Shown: piece by piece, positions 55,501 through 64,000 of the stretch | How the letters are laid out: each line of letters opens with the position of its first letter | Numbering within the stretch: position 1 is the stretch's first letter | Source of the DNA: Phocoena phocoena | Taxonomy: Eukaryota; Chordata; Mammalia; Artiodactyla; Phocoenidae | Length of the DNA stretch: 64,000 nucleotides | Assembly: GCF_963924675.1 (NCBI RefSeq) | Contig: NC_089220.1 | Span: 116,328,697-116,392,696 of the forward strand | Direction: 5' to 3' | Notes under the pieces: model-generated | Database searches by the model: none | The model's input: only the letters and a program-made list of their open reading frames with translations | Told to the model about the DNA's origin: nothing | Position numbers and translations under genes: made by a program

Positions 55501-58500
55501 TACAAACCCAAAGCTGTTTGGTGCTCTCATGTAGTCAGAGATATCCAAAGGAGAGCCACCTTTGGCACACAGACACTGAGCATTCCCCCCGCCCAAGCGC
55601 TGTGCTGAGCCCTGCAGGATCTCAGGAAGCTCAGCTGAGGGAGTGGGAAAAAGCAATGCTTGTTCTGTGGAGTGTACTGGTGTTACTCCACCTCGTTCTC
55701 TGAGATGCAGGGATTGTGCCCATCATTTTCTTTCTCTATGTGTATCTGCATCCTGCGTGGGACCCAGCGGCCTGGGAGGGAGTGGGGACTGGCGTCACCT
55801 GAGGGGATGGGGTGAGGCAGCCAGCCCCCCCAGCACAGACCCTGAGCCCCATCCATCCTTCTCCTCCAGCCTGTGCGTCTTGATGTCTGACTGGTTCAAC
55901 TTCCATGGTCACATGTGCATCGCCTTTGAGCTCCTGGGCAAGAACACCTTTGAGTTCCTAAAGGAGAATAACTTCCAGCCTTACCCTCTACCACATGTCC
56001 GGCACATGGCCTACCAGCTCTGCCACGCCCTTAGGTGTAAGTTTCCACCCTCAAATGGAGCATGGGTCGGCCACATGTCTGCAGCACAGTCACCTGGTGG
56101 TCCTGCTCTCCATCATTCGCTCTAGCACATCGTTAACTATTCTGCTGGGCCAGAGACACCAGGGCCCCTTTGGCTGAAAGGCCTTCAGGTAGGAATCTGT
56201 GAGGATGGAGAGGCTGCAGTCCCCTCCAGGGGGCCTCCTGGGGCCTCCTGAGCTGGGTCTGCCCCCAGGCACTCGGGAAAAATGAAAGAGCCGCTCTAGA
56301 ATTAGCCCCTACCACCCCGGTTCCTACCCTCCTGCATAGGATGAAGAGGTCAGAGTCTGACCTGGCTGGTCCCACCCACAGGTCCTGTCAACATAGACAC
56401 CCTCTGTCTCACCGTCATTTCCCATCTGTCTGCCAGCCTTAGAGAGCATATCTGGTGGTGCCTGTGCTCAGCACTGCAGGATTTGCAGTGGTTGGAACAG
56501 GTCGGGAAGGCTCGTTGGAGAGGAGGTGGATAGACCTAGAGCTAGGCTACAGGGTCTGCATAGATGATGGGACGGGAGTGTGTTCCAAGCTGGGTGAGCA
56601 CTCAGCGACGGCCCAGAGCCTGGCATGTGCTGCAACTCTTTCTGGTGAAGAGAGGGCCCATGTTGGGAGAGATGGGCCACACCGTTGTGAGGGTCTTGAG
56701 TGCCAGATGGGAAAAGTGATGAGTGGCAGGGTACCACCATCGGTGGGACAGGAGTTGGAGGAAAAAGGCAGACTTCTCCGCGCTTGGGGCTGGGGATGAG
56801 GAGAGGCGGGACTGGCTTCATTGTTATGCTTCATAGGGGGCCCTGTGCTTGGTTTAATACTCTGCTGCTACCATCTTGAGATTCTTAACTTTTGAATAAG
56901 ACGGCCTGCATTTTCATTTTGCCCTGGGCCTTGCAAATTACGTAGCTGGTGTTGGGGAGAGGGAACCACCCCAAGGCTGATGCTGCAGCTCTGGTGAGAG
57001 ACAGGTTGAGGAGGCCTGGTCCCCTGCAGACAGGTGGAGGGAGGTTTTATAAATGGAAAAAGTCTCCCCTGCCCCCTCAAGAATCAGAACCTTCCAAGGC
57101 CCTAAGCACAGAGAACTCTAGAGAGGGAAGCCAGTACAGAGGCAGTTCAGTCTGCTCCCTTGGCCCACTGCTGAGGTTAGGGGCTGTGAGGGGCTCTGGC
57201 AGGCTGGCTTTGGAGGAGGGAGCTGGCCTAGCGCTGGCAGGTGCACCAGAGAGGAAGCCCAGGTTTTCAGTGTCTGCTTCCCTCCTCTCCTGCTTCCCCA
57301 GTTCTACATGAGAACCAACTGACCCACACAGACTTGAAGCCAGAGAACATCCTGTTTGTGAATTCTGAGTTTGAAACTCTCTACAATGAGCACAAGGTAT
57401 TGGTGGGGGAAAAGATTGAGGCCCTGTTCCAGGGGTGTGTTACCCACCAGGACAGACTCGACCTGGCTCACCTTCCTTGCCCTTCAGAGCTGTGAGGAGA
57501 AGTCGGTGAAGAACACCAGCATCCGAGTGGCTGACTTTGGCAGTGCTACCTTTGACCACGAGCATCACACGACCATTGTGGCCACCCGTCACTATCGCCC
57601 GCCTGAGGTGATCCTGGGTGAGTGACTGTGTAGCTCCCAACCCTGATAAAGCGGGCAGTTGTTGGGAGGGTATAAACAGGGAGTGAGGTGCCTGTCCACC
57701 ACCTGAGGCCAGTGTCCTGAGTCACTATGGCTGTTGACTTGGCCTTAGCAAGAAAGACTTCTACTGGCTTTGGGGCAGGAGCCTTGCCAGGCAGTGTGGT
57801 AGCTACACTGTGACCTCTAGGCTGGGAACACAGGGCTGAATCTCATAGCCTGTCCCATCTTGGCTTTCAGAGCTGGGCTGGGCACAGCCCTGCGACGTCT
57901 GGAGCATTGGCTGCATTCTCTTTGAGTACTACCGGGGCTTCACACTCTTCCAGGTAAGGCCTCTCCCACATCACCCCACTACCCTAAGCACTGCTACTCT
58001 GACAGGCTGCAGAGGCCTAGTGTGGGACCGCTGCCCACCAGTCAGCGTGTTGTGAGATTGTCTCCTGAGGGTTGTAGATGCTCAGGGGAAGGAAGAGGTC
58101 AGGGTAGCTGGAACACTCAGGGACTCTTGTGGTCGGCCATCAAGGATGGAGGATTGGGGTGGGAGAAGTGAGCATTCCAGGCAAGGGGCACCGCATGAGT
58201 GAGGGCATGGAGGTGGGCTGGGGCAGGGCACCTTCTGGGGAGAGAGTGAGGAACGTAGCCAAAAAGAGGTGTGTAGTTATGCAGTGCACCTGAAGGGTCA
58301 AGGAGTCTGACCGTGACCCTGAGAGAACAGGCTGGCCTCGTCCCTGGTCCCAGGCTGCCACCAGGTCAGAAAGGCTGGGACTGCTATTCCATTGGTGGGT
58401 TTGCATCTCCTGGGGCAGGAAGGGAAGTTGCCCATCTTTTTTGTCCTTTATTCCCTGAGGGACCCTAAGGGGGCAGAGGCTGGCACTGACCCCCCACTTG

Positions 58501-59728
58501 CTGTGTCCCTAACCTTCCACAGACGCACGAAAACCGAGAGCATTTGGTGATGATGGAGAAGATCCTAGGGCCCATCCCATCACACATGATCCACCGTACC
58601 AGGTAAGCAGTCCTGGTTGCTCCCGCAGGGCTGGCCTAGGGGCCTTTCCCATCTTGGAGTGACCTGGCAAACCTGTTGCCGAGACCTTCCTGCTGCGTCA
58701 GGCCAGGATCCCCTGCCTTGCTTTGCTGCCATTCCTCAGGCTGCCACTGTCTTTCCCATTTAAGACTTGACCCTTCCTGTCCTTTGTTTTCAGGAAGCAG
58801 AAATACTTTTACAAAGGGGGCCTGGTTTGGGATGAGAACAGCTCTGATGGCCGGTATGTGAAGGAGAACTGCAAACCTCTTAAGGTCAGTTTCTGGCTTC
58901 CCCCAGCTCAACTTATGCCAAGGAGACCCCAGGCACTGGGCAGACACACAGCAGAGAGACAGGCCAGGCAGTTACAGGCTGCCTCCTGGTTCCGGCCCTA
59001 TGGGAGGCTGTGCCTAAGGTTGCTGGGTGCTGGCAGTGGGGCTTCTTGCAAACTGCCCCAGAGGGGCCCTTAGCTCTACCCCTTCCCCACAGGGTGGCTG
59101 TGAATGTAATTGGGGAACACCAGAAGAGCCAGATGTCAGAGACCGTGCTACTTCCTGCCCCATCTTCTCTCAATTTTGGGAAGAACTAGGCAGGACTGAG
59201 GTGAGGGGTAGGGAAGACCTAGACATGGCCAGGAAGCCTCTGTCAACTGCATTTGGTGCTTGGACAAGTGAATTCCACAGAGGTGATTTCTATCCACCTG
59301 TCAGAACTTTGCACGTGGGGGCAGAGTCACCAAGCCAGCAAGACACCCAGTAGCCTGACAAGTTCAGAGCAAACATTATTACAGGCACAAAAAGAAAAGA
59401 GCTGCTCATTGTCCAGGAGGGGAGAAGTAGTCCTCCAGGGAGGCGTCCCTGCCTCCTCAGCCACGCAGCAAGGCTTCCCAGAGGCGAGGGGACCTGCTGT
59501 GGCTTCCCACGACCCTGCCATCACACTGAGACACCTTGTGTCCCTGAGCAGAGTTATATGCTCCAAGACTCTCCGGAGCACGTGCAGCTGTTTGACCTGA
59601 TGAGACGGATGTTAGAATTTGACCCTGCCCAGCGCATCACATTGGCGGAGGCCCTGCTGCATCCCTTCTTTGCTGGTCTGACCCCTGAGGAGCGGTCTTT
59701 ACACACCAGCCGCAACCCAAGCAGATGA
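49431..59728 (+). CDS. CLK3: CLK3, dual-specificity CDC2-like (LAMMER) kinase 3 (12 coding exons joined)
   Basis: The joined exons 49431-49582, 50283-50499, 52384-52480, 52758-52824, 55103-55219, 55870-56036, 57302-57396, 57488-57617, 57871-57953, 58523-58602, 58794-58884 and 59552-59728 total 1473 bp, exactly 490 codons plus stop, the length of human CLK3. The first 130 or so residues are Arg/Ser/Tyr-rich ([33 protein letters not shown]), as in CLK N-termini that bind SR proteins. The kinase domain shows the Gly loop GEGTFGKV, lysine in VALKII, catalytic [15 protein letters not shown], activation segment [11 protein letters not shown], and EHLVMMEK, the family's EHLAMMER signature. The enzyme phosphorylates SR splicing factors in nuclear speckles. 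It ends HTSRNPSR. Expression is expected to be broad (CpG island), with autoregulation by skipping of exon 4. No lesion is seen. Confidence 0.99.
50283..50499 (+). CDS. CLK3: CLK3 coding exon 2 (Arg/Ser/His-rich)
   Basis: 217 bp. It encodes [35 protein letters not shown] and [19 protein letters not shown], the low-complexity substrate-docking and nuclear-localising region. Ends in phase 0 at TCG|GTGAGT. Confidence 0.98.
50500..52383 (+). other. CLK3: CLK3 intron before the regulated exon
   Basis: 1.9 kb with no recognisable transposon. It contains a TG-rich stretch (50620-50640), a (GGGCC)4 run (51579-51598) and, in the last 300 bp, a T-rich then mixed segment holding CCAATC and CAATCG words complementary to CGATTGG in and beside the exon. 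A 435-codon open frame lies antisense at 50551-51858 without known domains. Confidence 0.8.
52384..52480 (+). CDS. CLK3: CLK3 coding exon 3 (regulated 97-bp exon, 'exon 4' of the mRNA)
   Basis: 97 bp, not a multiple of three. It encodes [20 protein letters not shown] and [12 protein letters not shown]. The acceptor GCGGTGCATGCAG lacks a pyrimidine tract and the donor GAT|GTACAG is non-consensus, both signs of a cassette exon. Skipping predicts a frameshifted 152-residue product without the kinase domain, matching a known human CLK3 isoform length. Confidence 0.96.
52758..52824 (+). CDS. CLK3: CLK3 coding exon 4 (glycine loop)
   Basis: 67 bp encoding [20 protein letters not shown] and HA, containing the nucleotide-binding Gly-rich loop. 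Acceptor TCTCTCCTAG, donor CCAG|GTGAGC. Confidence 0.98.
52825..55102 (+). other. CLK3: CLK3 intron between coding exons 4 and 5
   Basis: 2.3 kb of unique sequence. I see no exon, recognisable repeat or RNA gene in it. Confidence 0.7.
55103..55219 (+). CDS. CLK3: CLK3 coding exon 5 (catalytic lysine)
   Basis: 117 bp encoding [20 protein letters not shown] and the following Lys-rich helix. The Lys in VALKII binds ATP phosphates, and Glu in AARLEINVL is the likely alpha-C partner. Donor AAGTT|GTGAGT. Confidence 0.98.
55870..56036 (+). CDS. CLK3: CLK3 coding exon 6 (hinge and alpha-D/E)
   Basis: 167 bp encoding [40 protein letters not shown] and [13 protein letters not shown], the kinase hinge and following helices. 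Donor AGGT|GTAAGT. Confidence 0.98.
56037..57301 (+). other. CLK3: CLK3 intron between coding exons 6 and 7
   Basis: 1.3 kb of unique sequence with no supported feature. Confidence 0.7.
57302..57396 (+). CDS. CLK3: CLK3 coding exon 7 (catalytic loop)
   Basis: 95 bp encoding [20 protein letters not shown] and [20 protein letters not shown] is the catalytic loop; Asp is the general base. Donor AAG|GTATTG. Confidence 0.98.
57488..57617 (+). CDS. CLK3: CLK3 coding exon 8 (DFG and activation segment)
   Basis: 130 bp encoding [40 protein letters not shown] and VIL. DFG binds metal, and RHYRPPEV is the P+1 region. Donor CTGG|GTGAGT. Confidence 0.98.
57871..57953 (+). CDS. CLK3: CLK3 coding exon 9 (C-lobe)
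   Basis: 83 bp encoding [20 protein letters not shown] and YRGFTLFQ, with the DVWSIGCI helix F. Donor CCAG|GTAAGG. Confidence 0.98.
58523..58602 (+). CDS. CLK3: CLK3 coding exon 10 (LAMMER signature)
   Basis: 80 bp encoding [20 protein letters not shown] and [15 protein letters not shown] is the CLK version of the EHLAMMER motif that defines the family. Donor CCAG|GTAAGC. Confidence 0.98.
58794..58884 (+). CDS. CLK3: CLK3 coding exon 11
   Basis: 91 bp encoding [20 protein letters not shown] and [10 protein letters not shown], a CLK-specific C-lobe insert. Acceptor TTGTTTTCAG, donor AAG|GTCAGT. Confidence 0.98.
59552..59728 (+). CDS. CLK3: CLK3 terminal coding exon
   Basis: 177 bp encoding [40 protein letters not shown] and a tail ending HTSRNPSR, with TGA at 59726-59728. 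3'UTR follows. Confidence 0.98.
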   Translation, partial: SYMLQDSPEHVQLFDLMRRMLEFDPAQRITLAEALLHPFFAGLTPEERSLHTSRNPSR

Positions 59729-59937
59729 CAGGTGCAGGCCACCACACTGGGAGATGGAGAGCAGAACTGGGCTGCCCGGCCCCTTGTCTCCAAGCTCTAC
59801 CACCGGCCCCAGGGCCAGAGCCACCCAGTGAACAGTGCAATGTGAAGGAAGGCAGGAGCCTACAGGGGAGGAGACTTGATGCCCAGCTGCCAGAAAGCAC
59901 AGATTTGACCCAAGCTATTTATATGTTGTAAAGTTAT

Positions 59938-59943
59938 AATAAA
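59938..59943 (+). terminator. CLK3: CLK3 proximal poly(A) signal AATAAA
   Basis: A canonical hexamer 210 bp after the stop, preceded by TTTATATGTTGTAAAG and followed by a T/G-rich stretch (GTGTTTCTTACTGTTTG). Confidence 0.85.
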
Positions 59944-60022
59944 GTGTTTCTTACTGTTTGTACCCCCTGGTACCAGTGTGTCCATCTCCAGGCTCCTTGC
60001 CTTCTCCCTTCCCCACCTTATT

Positions 60023-60028
60023 AATAAA
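60023..60028 (+). terminator. CLK3: CLK3 distal poly(A) signal AATAAA
   Basis: Second canonical hexamer 80 bp further on, followed by AGCTTGTGGAGAGC. Possibly used as an alternative end. Confidence 0.6.
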
Positions 60029-60367
60029 GTCTTTCTTAGCAGTCCAGCTTGTGGAGAGCTAAGTGTGAACTGGGCCAGGCACAGAAGGGCTAGCCAGAAG
60101 CTCCGGTATCCCTCTGGGCCCAGAAGAGCAGTGGTAGGTCTGCTGAACAGTCCTAAAAGGGGACTGCAGGCCCCTGTACCTCTCAGCCCCAAGGAGTATA
60201 AGGGAGATGGCCCACTGGTTTTACCTATCCTTCCGGCCCTGTCTTTGGCTGGGACTTCCGACTGTTATGTGCCCATGACTTTAACGAAGTGTGAGAAGCG
60301 ATGCAGGCTCCTCGGGCTGGGGATGCAGTACTTCACTGCAGCGTACCGAGCAGTTTACCACAGAGCA

Positions 60368-62461
60368 CAGGACTCCGTCATTCAGCTTTATTTTCGTGCT
60401 GGTTTTTGGTTCCCCAAGAGCTGCAGGAGTGATCGTCTTGGCCACCTGACGGGGGCTCCCTAGGACTGGGCACTGTGGGCAGGTTGCCTCTGAAAAGAGC
60501 TGAAGAGAGAAGAATCGTGCTTATCTTTACCACCACTGGGGAAGGCCCAGGCTGAGGGCAGGAAGAGGCTCCAGGGCCACCTGGGGAGAAAACAGGGAGA
60601 GGCTTGGGCACCAACTCCCAGTGGCCCCTCAACACAAGGCCATCACCCCCAGGGTCACTGTGACTTACTGGAGCAAGCACAGTCTTCTGGGCCAGGGTTC
60701 TTCTAGCTCGTTTCTCACTGTACCCAATTAGGAGACCTCACTGCATCAACAGGCAGCCAGAACCTGTTTAATGGCTGCTTACTAAAATGCCTGTAATCCA
60801 GCACTGCTCCTCAGATTATGGCCCTGCCTCTAAAGAGAGGGCCCCATTATGGGAGCTCCTTGGCCCTGAGAGTGAGCAGAGGCTCAGGAAGGATACACAG
60901 CACGGGGTTCACAGTCGCTGGCCTTCCGCTGCTGGAGACAGTTTAACATCTGAGGGAAGATGACGGGAAAGGAGGGACCAGCCCTCTCTCCCCTGCCTCA
61001 TCGGCTCCTGCCTATGCTCCTAGAAGAAAAGTGGTAAGTAGCCTGAAACCCATGGTACCAGGGCCTACCCTGTGTCCATGATCCACCCCCTTAACCAGAG
61101 TGGGTGGGCACAGCAGAAGGAAGCCTGAAGCCCTGAATCAGGCTTTAAAGCACAAGCCTTTTGCAAGGGCCCCTCTCAGGAACTTCAGGGCACGGCTCCT
61201 GTTCTACCAGCCTTCAGGGCCTGGGCCTGTGAACATCTGGGGGCTTAGTGCCTTAGGATCTGAGCAGCAGTGTGTTCCTAAGGCTGAGCCCCACCAGCTA
61301 GCTCATCCAGAACTAGCCTCATTTTGGCATCTTTGAGACAGGGTGCTGGCCCTGAGCCCACTCATCTAGAGAAAACAATCATAATGGGTTCAAGGCCCAG
61401 ACTGTAAAAGCTGGGGTAGAGCCCACATGGGAGGGACGTGCGCCCTGCTCTGGGATCACAGCTGCTGGGGACTATTTCAGGGGAAGGGCAGAGGGGGCAG
61501 AAGAGCGTAGGGGGTGTGTGTGCAGGCAAGGAGGGGTGGGGAGTGGTGGCTTAGGACGGAAGCACCAGGGAGCCTCTTCTGGCTCAGCACCAGGCTCCCC
61601 CAGGGGCCTCCCCAATACTTAACATTAAAGCTGCACCCTGAGGGGTCTGGCCCCAGACCAGGCAAAGGCTCAGCCCCCAGCTATAGAGTATGGGGTTGGG
61701 GGGCACTGCTGGCAAGATGGGCACTGTGGTTCTACAGTAACATAACCTTATACTACCTGTGCTGAAGACAACAGAAAAACAGTAAAAAAAATCCCAATAC
61801 AGTAACACCATTCTGATGCCATTCCCCTTCCCTGCCTCCCAGAGTGATGGAGTGAAAAAAAAAACCAGCATAAAACTTGGATCAGCTCAAGAGAAAGGGT
61901 CAAAAGCCCCCAAATCAACCTGTGGCGGGGCTGAGGGAAGGCCTCAAAGCCCTCAACGGAACGGAGACTGCAAGTCTGCCCTCTAGTGGACAACTGCAGT
62001 GCAGCCAGTTCCACGTGATCTGAGGAAGGGCCGCTTAGCTGGGGTTGTGAGGGAAGCAAGGGAGACAGAGCCACAAGCTCGGCACCAGAGCCAGCTCAGG
62101 CCCCAAACAGGGCTGCCCCACCCCTCGAGGCGCTCGCCCAGGCCCAGAGGCTGTAAACGTGACACACAGTCTGTGAGCTGCCTATGTCTGTAAACAAAGC
62201 CCCACCTGATCACACAGGGGGCCGAGTGTAGCAATGCCTGGAGCCACTGTGCACGGAGCCTGCCACTCGCCCCGCACACCCAGTAAGAAAGCTTTCCCTG
62301 GCTAAGGGCAGGTGACAGGTCTGTTTTAAATATGAGCTGTTCTCTCAAAGAAAGAAACCAAAAAGAGAAAAAACAACAAGGTCCATGAAGCTTCACATCC
62401 TTAAGGCGTTCGTTGGCAGGAGCAGCAGGGGACCGCAGGGTCCAGCCTGCCCAGAGCCCTT
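60368..62461 (-). other. EDC3: EDC3 3' untranslated region
   Basis: About 2.1 kb from the EDC3 stop to the minus-strand AATAAA. No repeat of note is recognised and no other coding sequence is supported. The boundary is inferred from the poly(A) signal. Confidence 0.7.
60387..60392 (-). terminator. EDC3: EDC3 poly(A) signal AATAAA (minus strand)
   Basis: TTTATT on + reads AATAAA on -. The transcript would be cut near 60365-60375. The next minus-strand bases (CTGTGCTCTGTGG) are GU-rich, as expected downstream of a cleavage site. Confidence 0.75.
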
Positions 62462-62796
62462 CTAGGCAGAGTGCAGTGGGATGACAAACTTGCAGCCAAA
62501 GGGTGAGTGGTAGCTGATGCCCACCTCCTGGAATACCTGCTGGGGAATGCCGATGTCGCACAAATAGACACGGCCTGCGTGCTCCCCCAGAGGCAGAGGT
62601 AAGCCCAGAGCCAGTGACCACTTGGCATCGATGCCCTGTTCGACTTCATGCACAGGAGGGTCTATGCTGAGTACTGGTGCCCGGTTCTGGTTGGCCCAGG
62701 CCACGGCTGCTTTGTACCAGGGCTGATCCCGCAGGAAGGCATTCTCGGGACAATCCAGGCAGTTGATCACCAGGTCCACAGGGCTGGTGGGCAGAT
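62462..62796 (-). CDS. EDC3: EDC3, enhancer of mRNA decapping 3, last coding exon
   Basis: 335 bp on the minus strand. The acceptor TTTCCACCTACAG is followed by (G)AT CTG, giving DLPTSPVDLVINCLDCPENA, later YKAAVAWANQNRAPVLSIDP, EVEQGIDAKWSLALGLPLPL and DIGIPQQVFQEVGISYHSPF, ending FVIPLHSA with TAG at 62464-62462. This is the C-terminal part of the YjeF_N Rossmann-like domain. EDC3 dimerises through this domain and scaffolds DCP2/DDX6 in cytoplasmic P-bodies to promote mRNA decapping. The first codons differ little from human. Upstream exons lie beyond the window. Confidence 0.98.
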
Positions 62797-64000
62797 CTGT
62801 AGGTGGAAAGAGTGCCATCTGAAAACCCCTATCAAGTAGCAGCCCAGGCTGGCACTAGAACCATGGTGGCCCCCAAGAGTGTCTTGTTCAGACACCACTC
62901 CAATGCCTCTCCAGAGAACAGCCTTCTCAAGGCTGGGTCAGTACTCAGGCCCCGGAAGTTCCAAGGCCTGGTTAGGCCGGGTGCTAGAGACCAAGGGCGT
63001 GTCAGCCCGATGGACCACTGTCCTCATGGAGCTCCCAGGCTGAAGCACTGTCCTGCTGGGTGTGCAGAGCTTCTCAGGACACAAGGCCCTTGCCTCCTCC
63101 GCATACCTGACTAACTCCCTGGTAAATTACAGGCTCTGGGAAGGTGGGCTCTACTGCCATGTCAGCCCTCGCAGGGAGACCGTGCCTCGGGCTCCGGAGA
63201 AATGGGCTGACTGCCATTTGCTGTCCGGCCCAAGAAGTGTGAGAGGCAAGGGCACGCTCATTCTACACCAGGCCGTCCTGCTTCAGACTGCCTGGCCCTG
63301 CGGCCCTCTCACTATCACGGTAATGAGTCCTTCTTGCGGCCCAACCTTAAGAACGGGGAAGGGATCTATCACTTCTCTCAGGGGTTTTAAAAGGCTTCTC
63401 TGCTCTAACCAGGCCTCTGGGACAGTGTAAGAACAGATATCTCAACAAGTATGTAAGCCTTGAGCAGCCCAAGAGGCTAAACTGAGACTAGTGGAAATCA
63501 GACCAAACTCAAAGGTGAGCATCCTCAGACTTGCCTCCTGGGGCAGTTGGGACAGAAAGGCTTGTGGGCAGCTAGACGAAGAACCAACTGCCTGGAAGAG
63601 GGCATCATGTTACAGATCTCAAGGGGGGAACCCACATACGAGAACCCCTCCCCAGGTCTCAGCCTTAAGTAATGACATATTGCAATTAGAGACTGATGGC
63701 TTCCTTACTCAGAACAGGCCACTACGGATGGAGGTGGTGGTGTCCCTGTGGGCCCTGAGGCTCTCAAGAGTGGGAGCGGCAGCTTATCTTCCGCATGCCC
63801 ACAGGAGGAGCCTGGCCTGAGAGTAACGGCAACCTAGAATGGCTTGCTGACATAGCTGAACACACCGTTCTTTCTTTACTTGCCTTTCAGGTACCAGGCC
63901 CTCTGGGTTTTCCTTCTCCTTCACTGACCACTCTTTCCCTGTCTCCTTAGCTGGTCTCTCAAGTCCCTGACTTCTATACAAAGAACTCAGTCTAACAACT
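62797..64000 (-). other. EDC3: EDC3 last intron (partial)
   Basis: No exon or clear repeat is recognised. Unique mixed-composition sequence. Confidence 0.8.

Larger units (their letters stand above)
59729..60050 (+). other. CLK3: CLK3 3'UTR with two poly(A) signals
   Basis: AATAAA at 59938-59943 (in ATAATAAAGTG) and a second at 60023-60028 (TTAATAAAGTC). Human-like CLK3 UTRs are short, and the first site likely dominates. The end is approximate. Confidence 0.8.

Noticed and set aside
1..64000. CRISPR array, prophage, operon or other microbial system
   Set aside because: The window is vertebrate nuclear DNA with spliced genes. Tandem repeats seen are microsatellites or SINE-internal units, not spaced direct repeats.

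Overview
The window is mammalian nuclear DNA, almost certainly from a cetacean. It has split genes with GT-AG introns and CpG-island promoters. It also carries several copies of the tRNA-derived CHR-type SINE, whose head reads GGGCTTCCCTGGTGGCGCAG, including the short young subtype typical of whales and dolphins. The gene order ARID3B - CLK3 - EDC3 (EDC3 reversed) matches human 15q24.1, so this is a conserved syntenic block. I cannot name the species.

Region 1 (1 to about 27060, + strand) is the 3' two thirds of ARID3B, an ARID-family DNA-binding protein. Seven coding exons are present (5217 to 24711), followed by a long 3'UTR ending near 27058. They encode the ARID domain, the REKLES domain and a Ser-rich tail. 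The 5' exons lie outside the window. The introns, one of about 12.6 kb, hold old L1/L2/MIR/hAT remnants, CHR SINEs and several AT-rich low-repeat stretches that look like regulatory DNA. The 3'UTR is rich in let-7 and miR-125 seed matches.

Region 2 (27060 to about 44500) lies between ARID3B and CLK3. It holds a small CpG-rich promoter-like block with opposed CCAAT boxes (about 29500-29850), an L1 with a nested SINE, a solo MaLR LTR, and at least nine exon remnants on the minus strand (33107-42020). These share a coiled-coil character and mostly keep splice sites and phase, but they carry a premature stop and two frame offsets. I interpret them as a decayed multi-exon coiled-coil gene, perhaps once divergent from CLK3. 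I do not recognise the family.

Region 3 (about 44560 to 60050, + strand) is CLK3, a LAMMER dual-specificity kinase that phosphorylates SR splicing factors. It has a strong CpG-island promoter, a 5'UTR exon, and 12 coding exons that add up to exactly 490 codons plus stop. The 97-bp exon 4 has weak splice sites, and skipping it predicts a 152-residue kinase-less product.

Region 4 (about 60368 to the end, - strand) is the last coding exon and about 2.1-kb 3'UTR of EDC3, an mRNA-decapping activator, plus part of its last intron. CLK3 and EDC3 are convergent, and their predicted 3' ends are about 300 bp apart. No operon, phage, CRISPR or other novel multi-gene system is present. The best candidates for new biology are the decayed coiled-coil gene, the microRNA-site cluster and the exon-4 RNA architecture.
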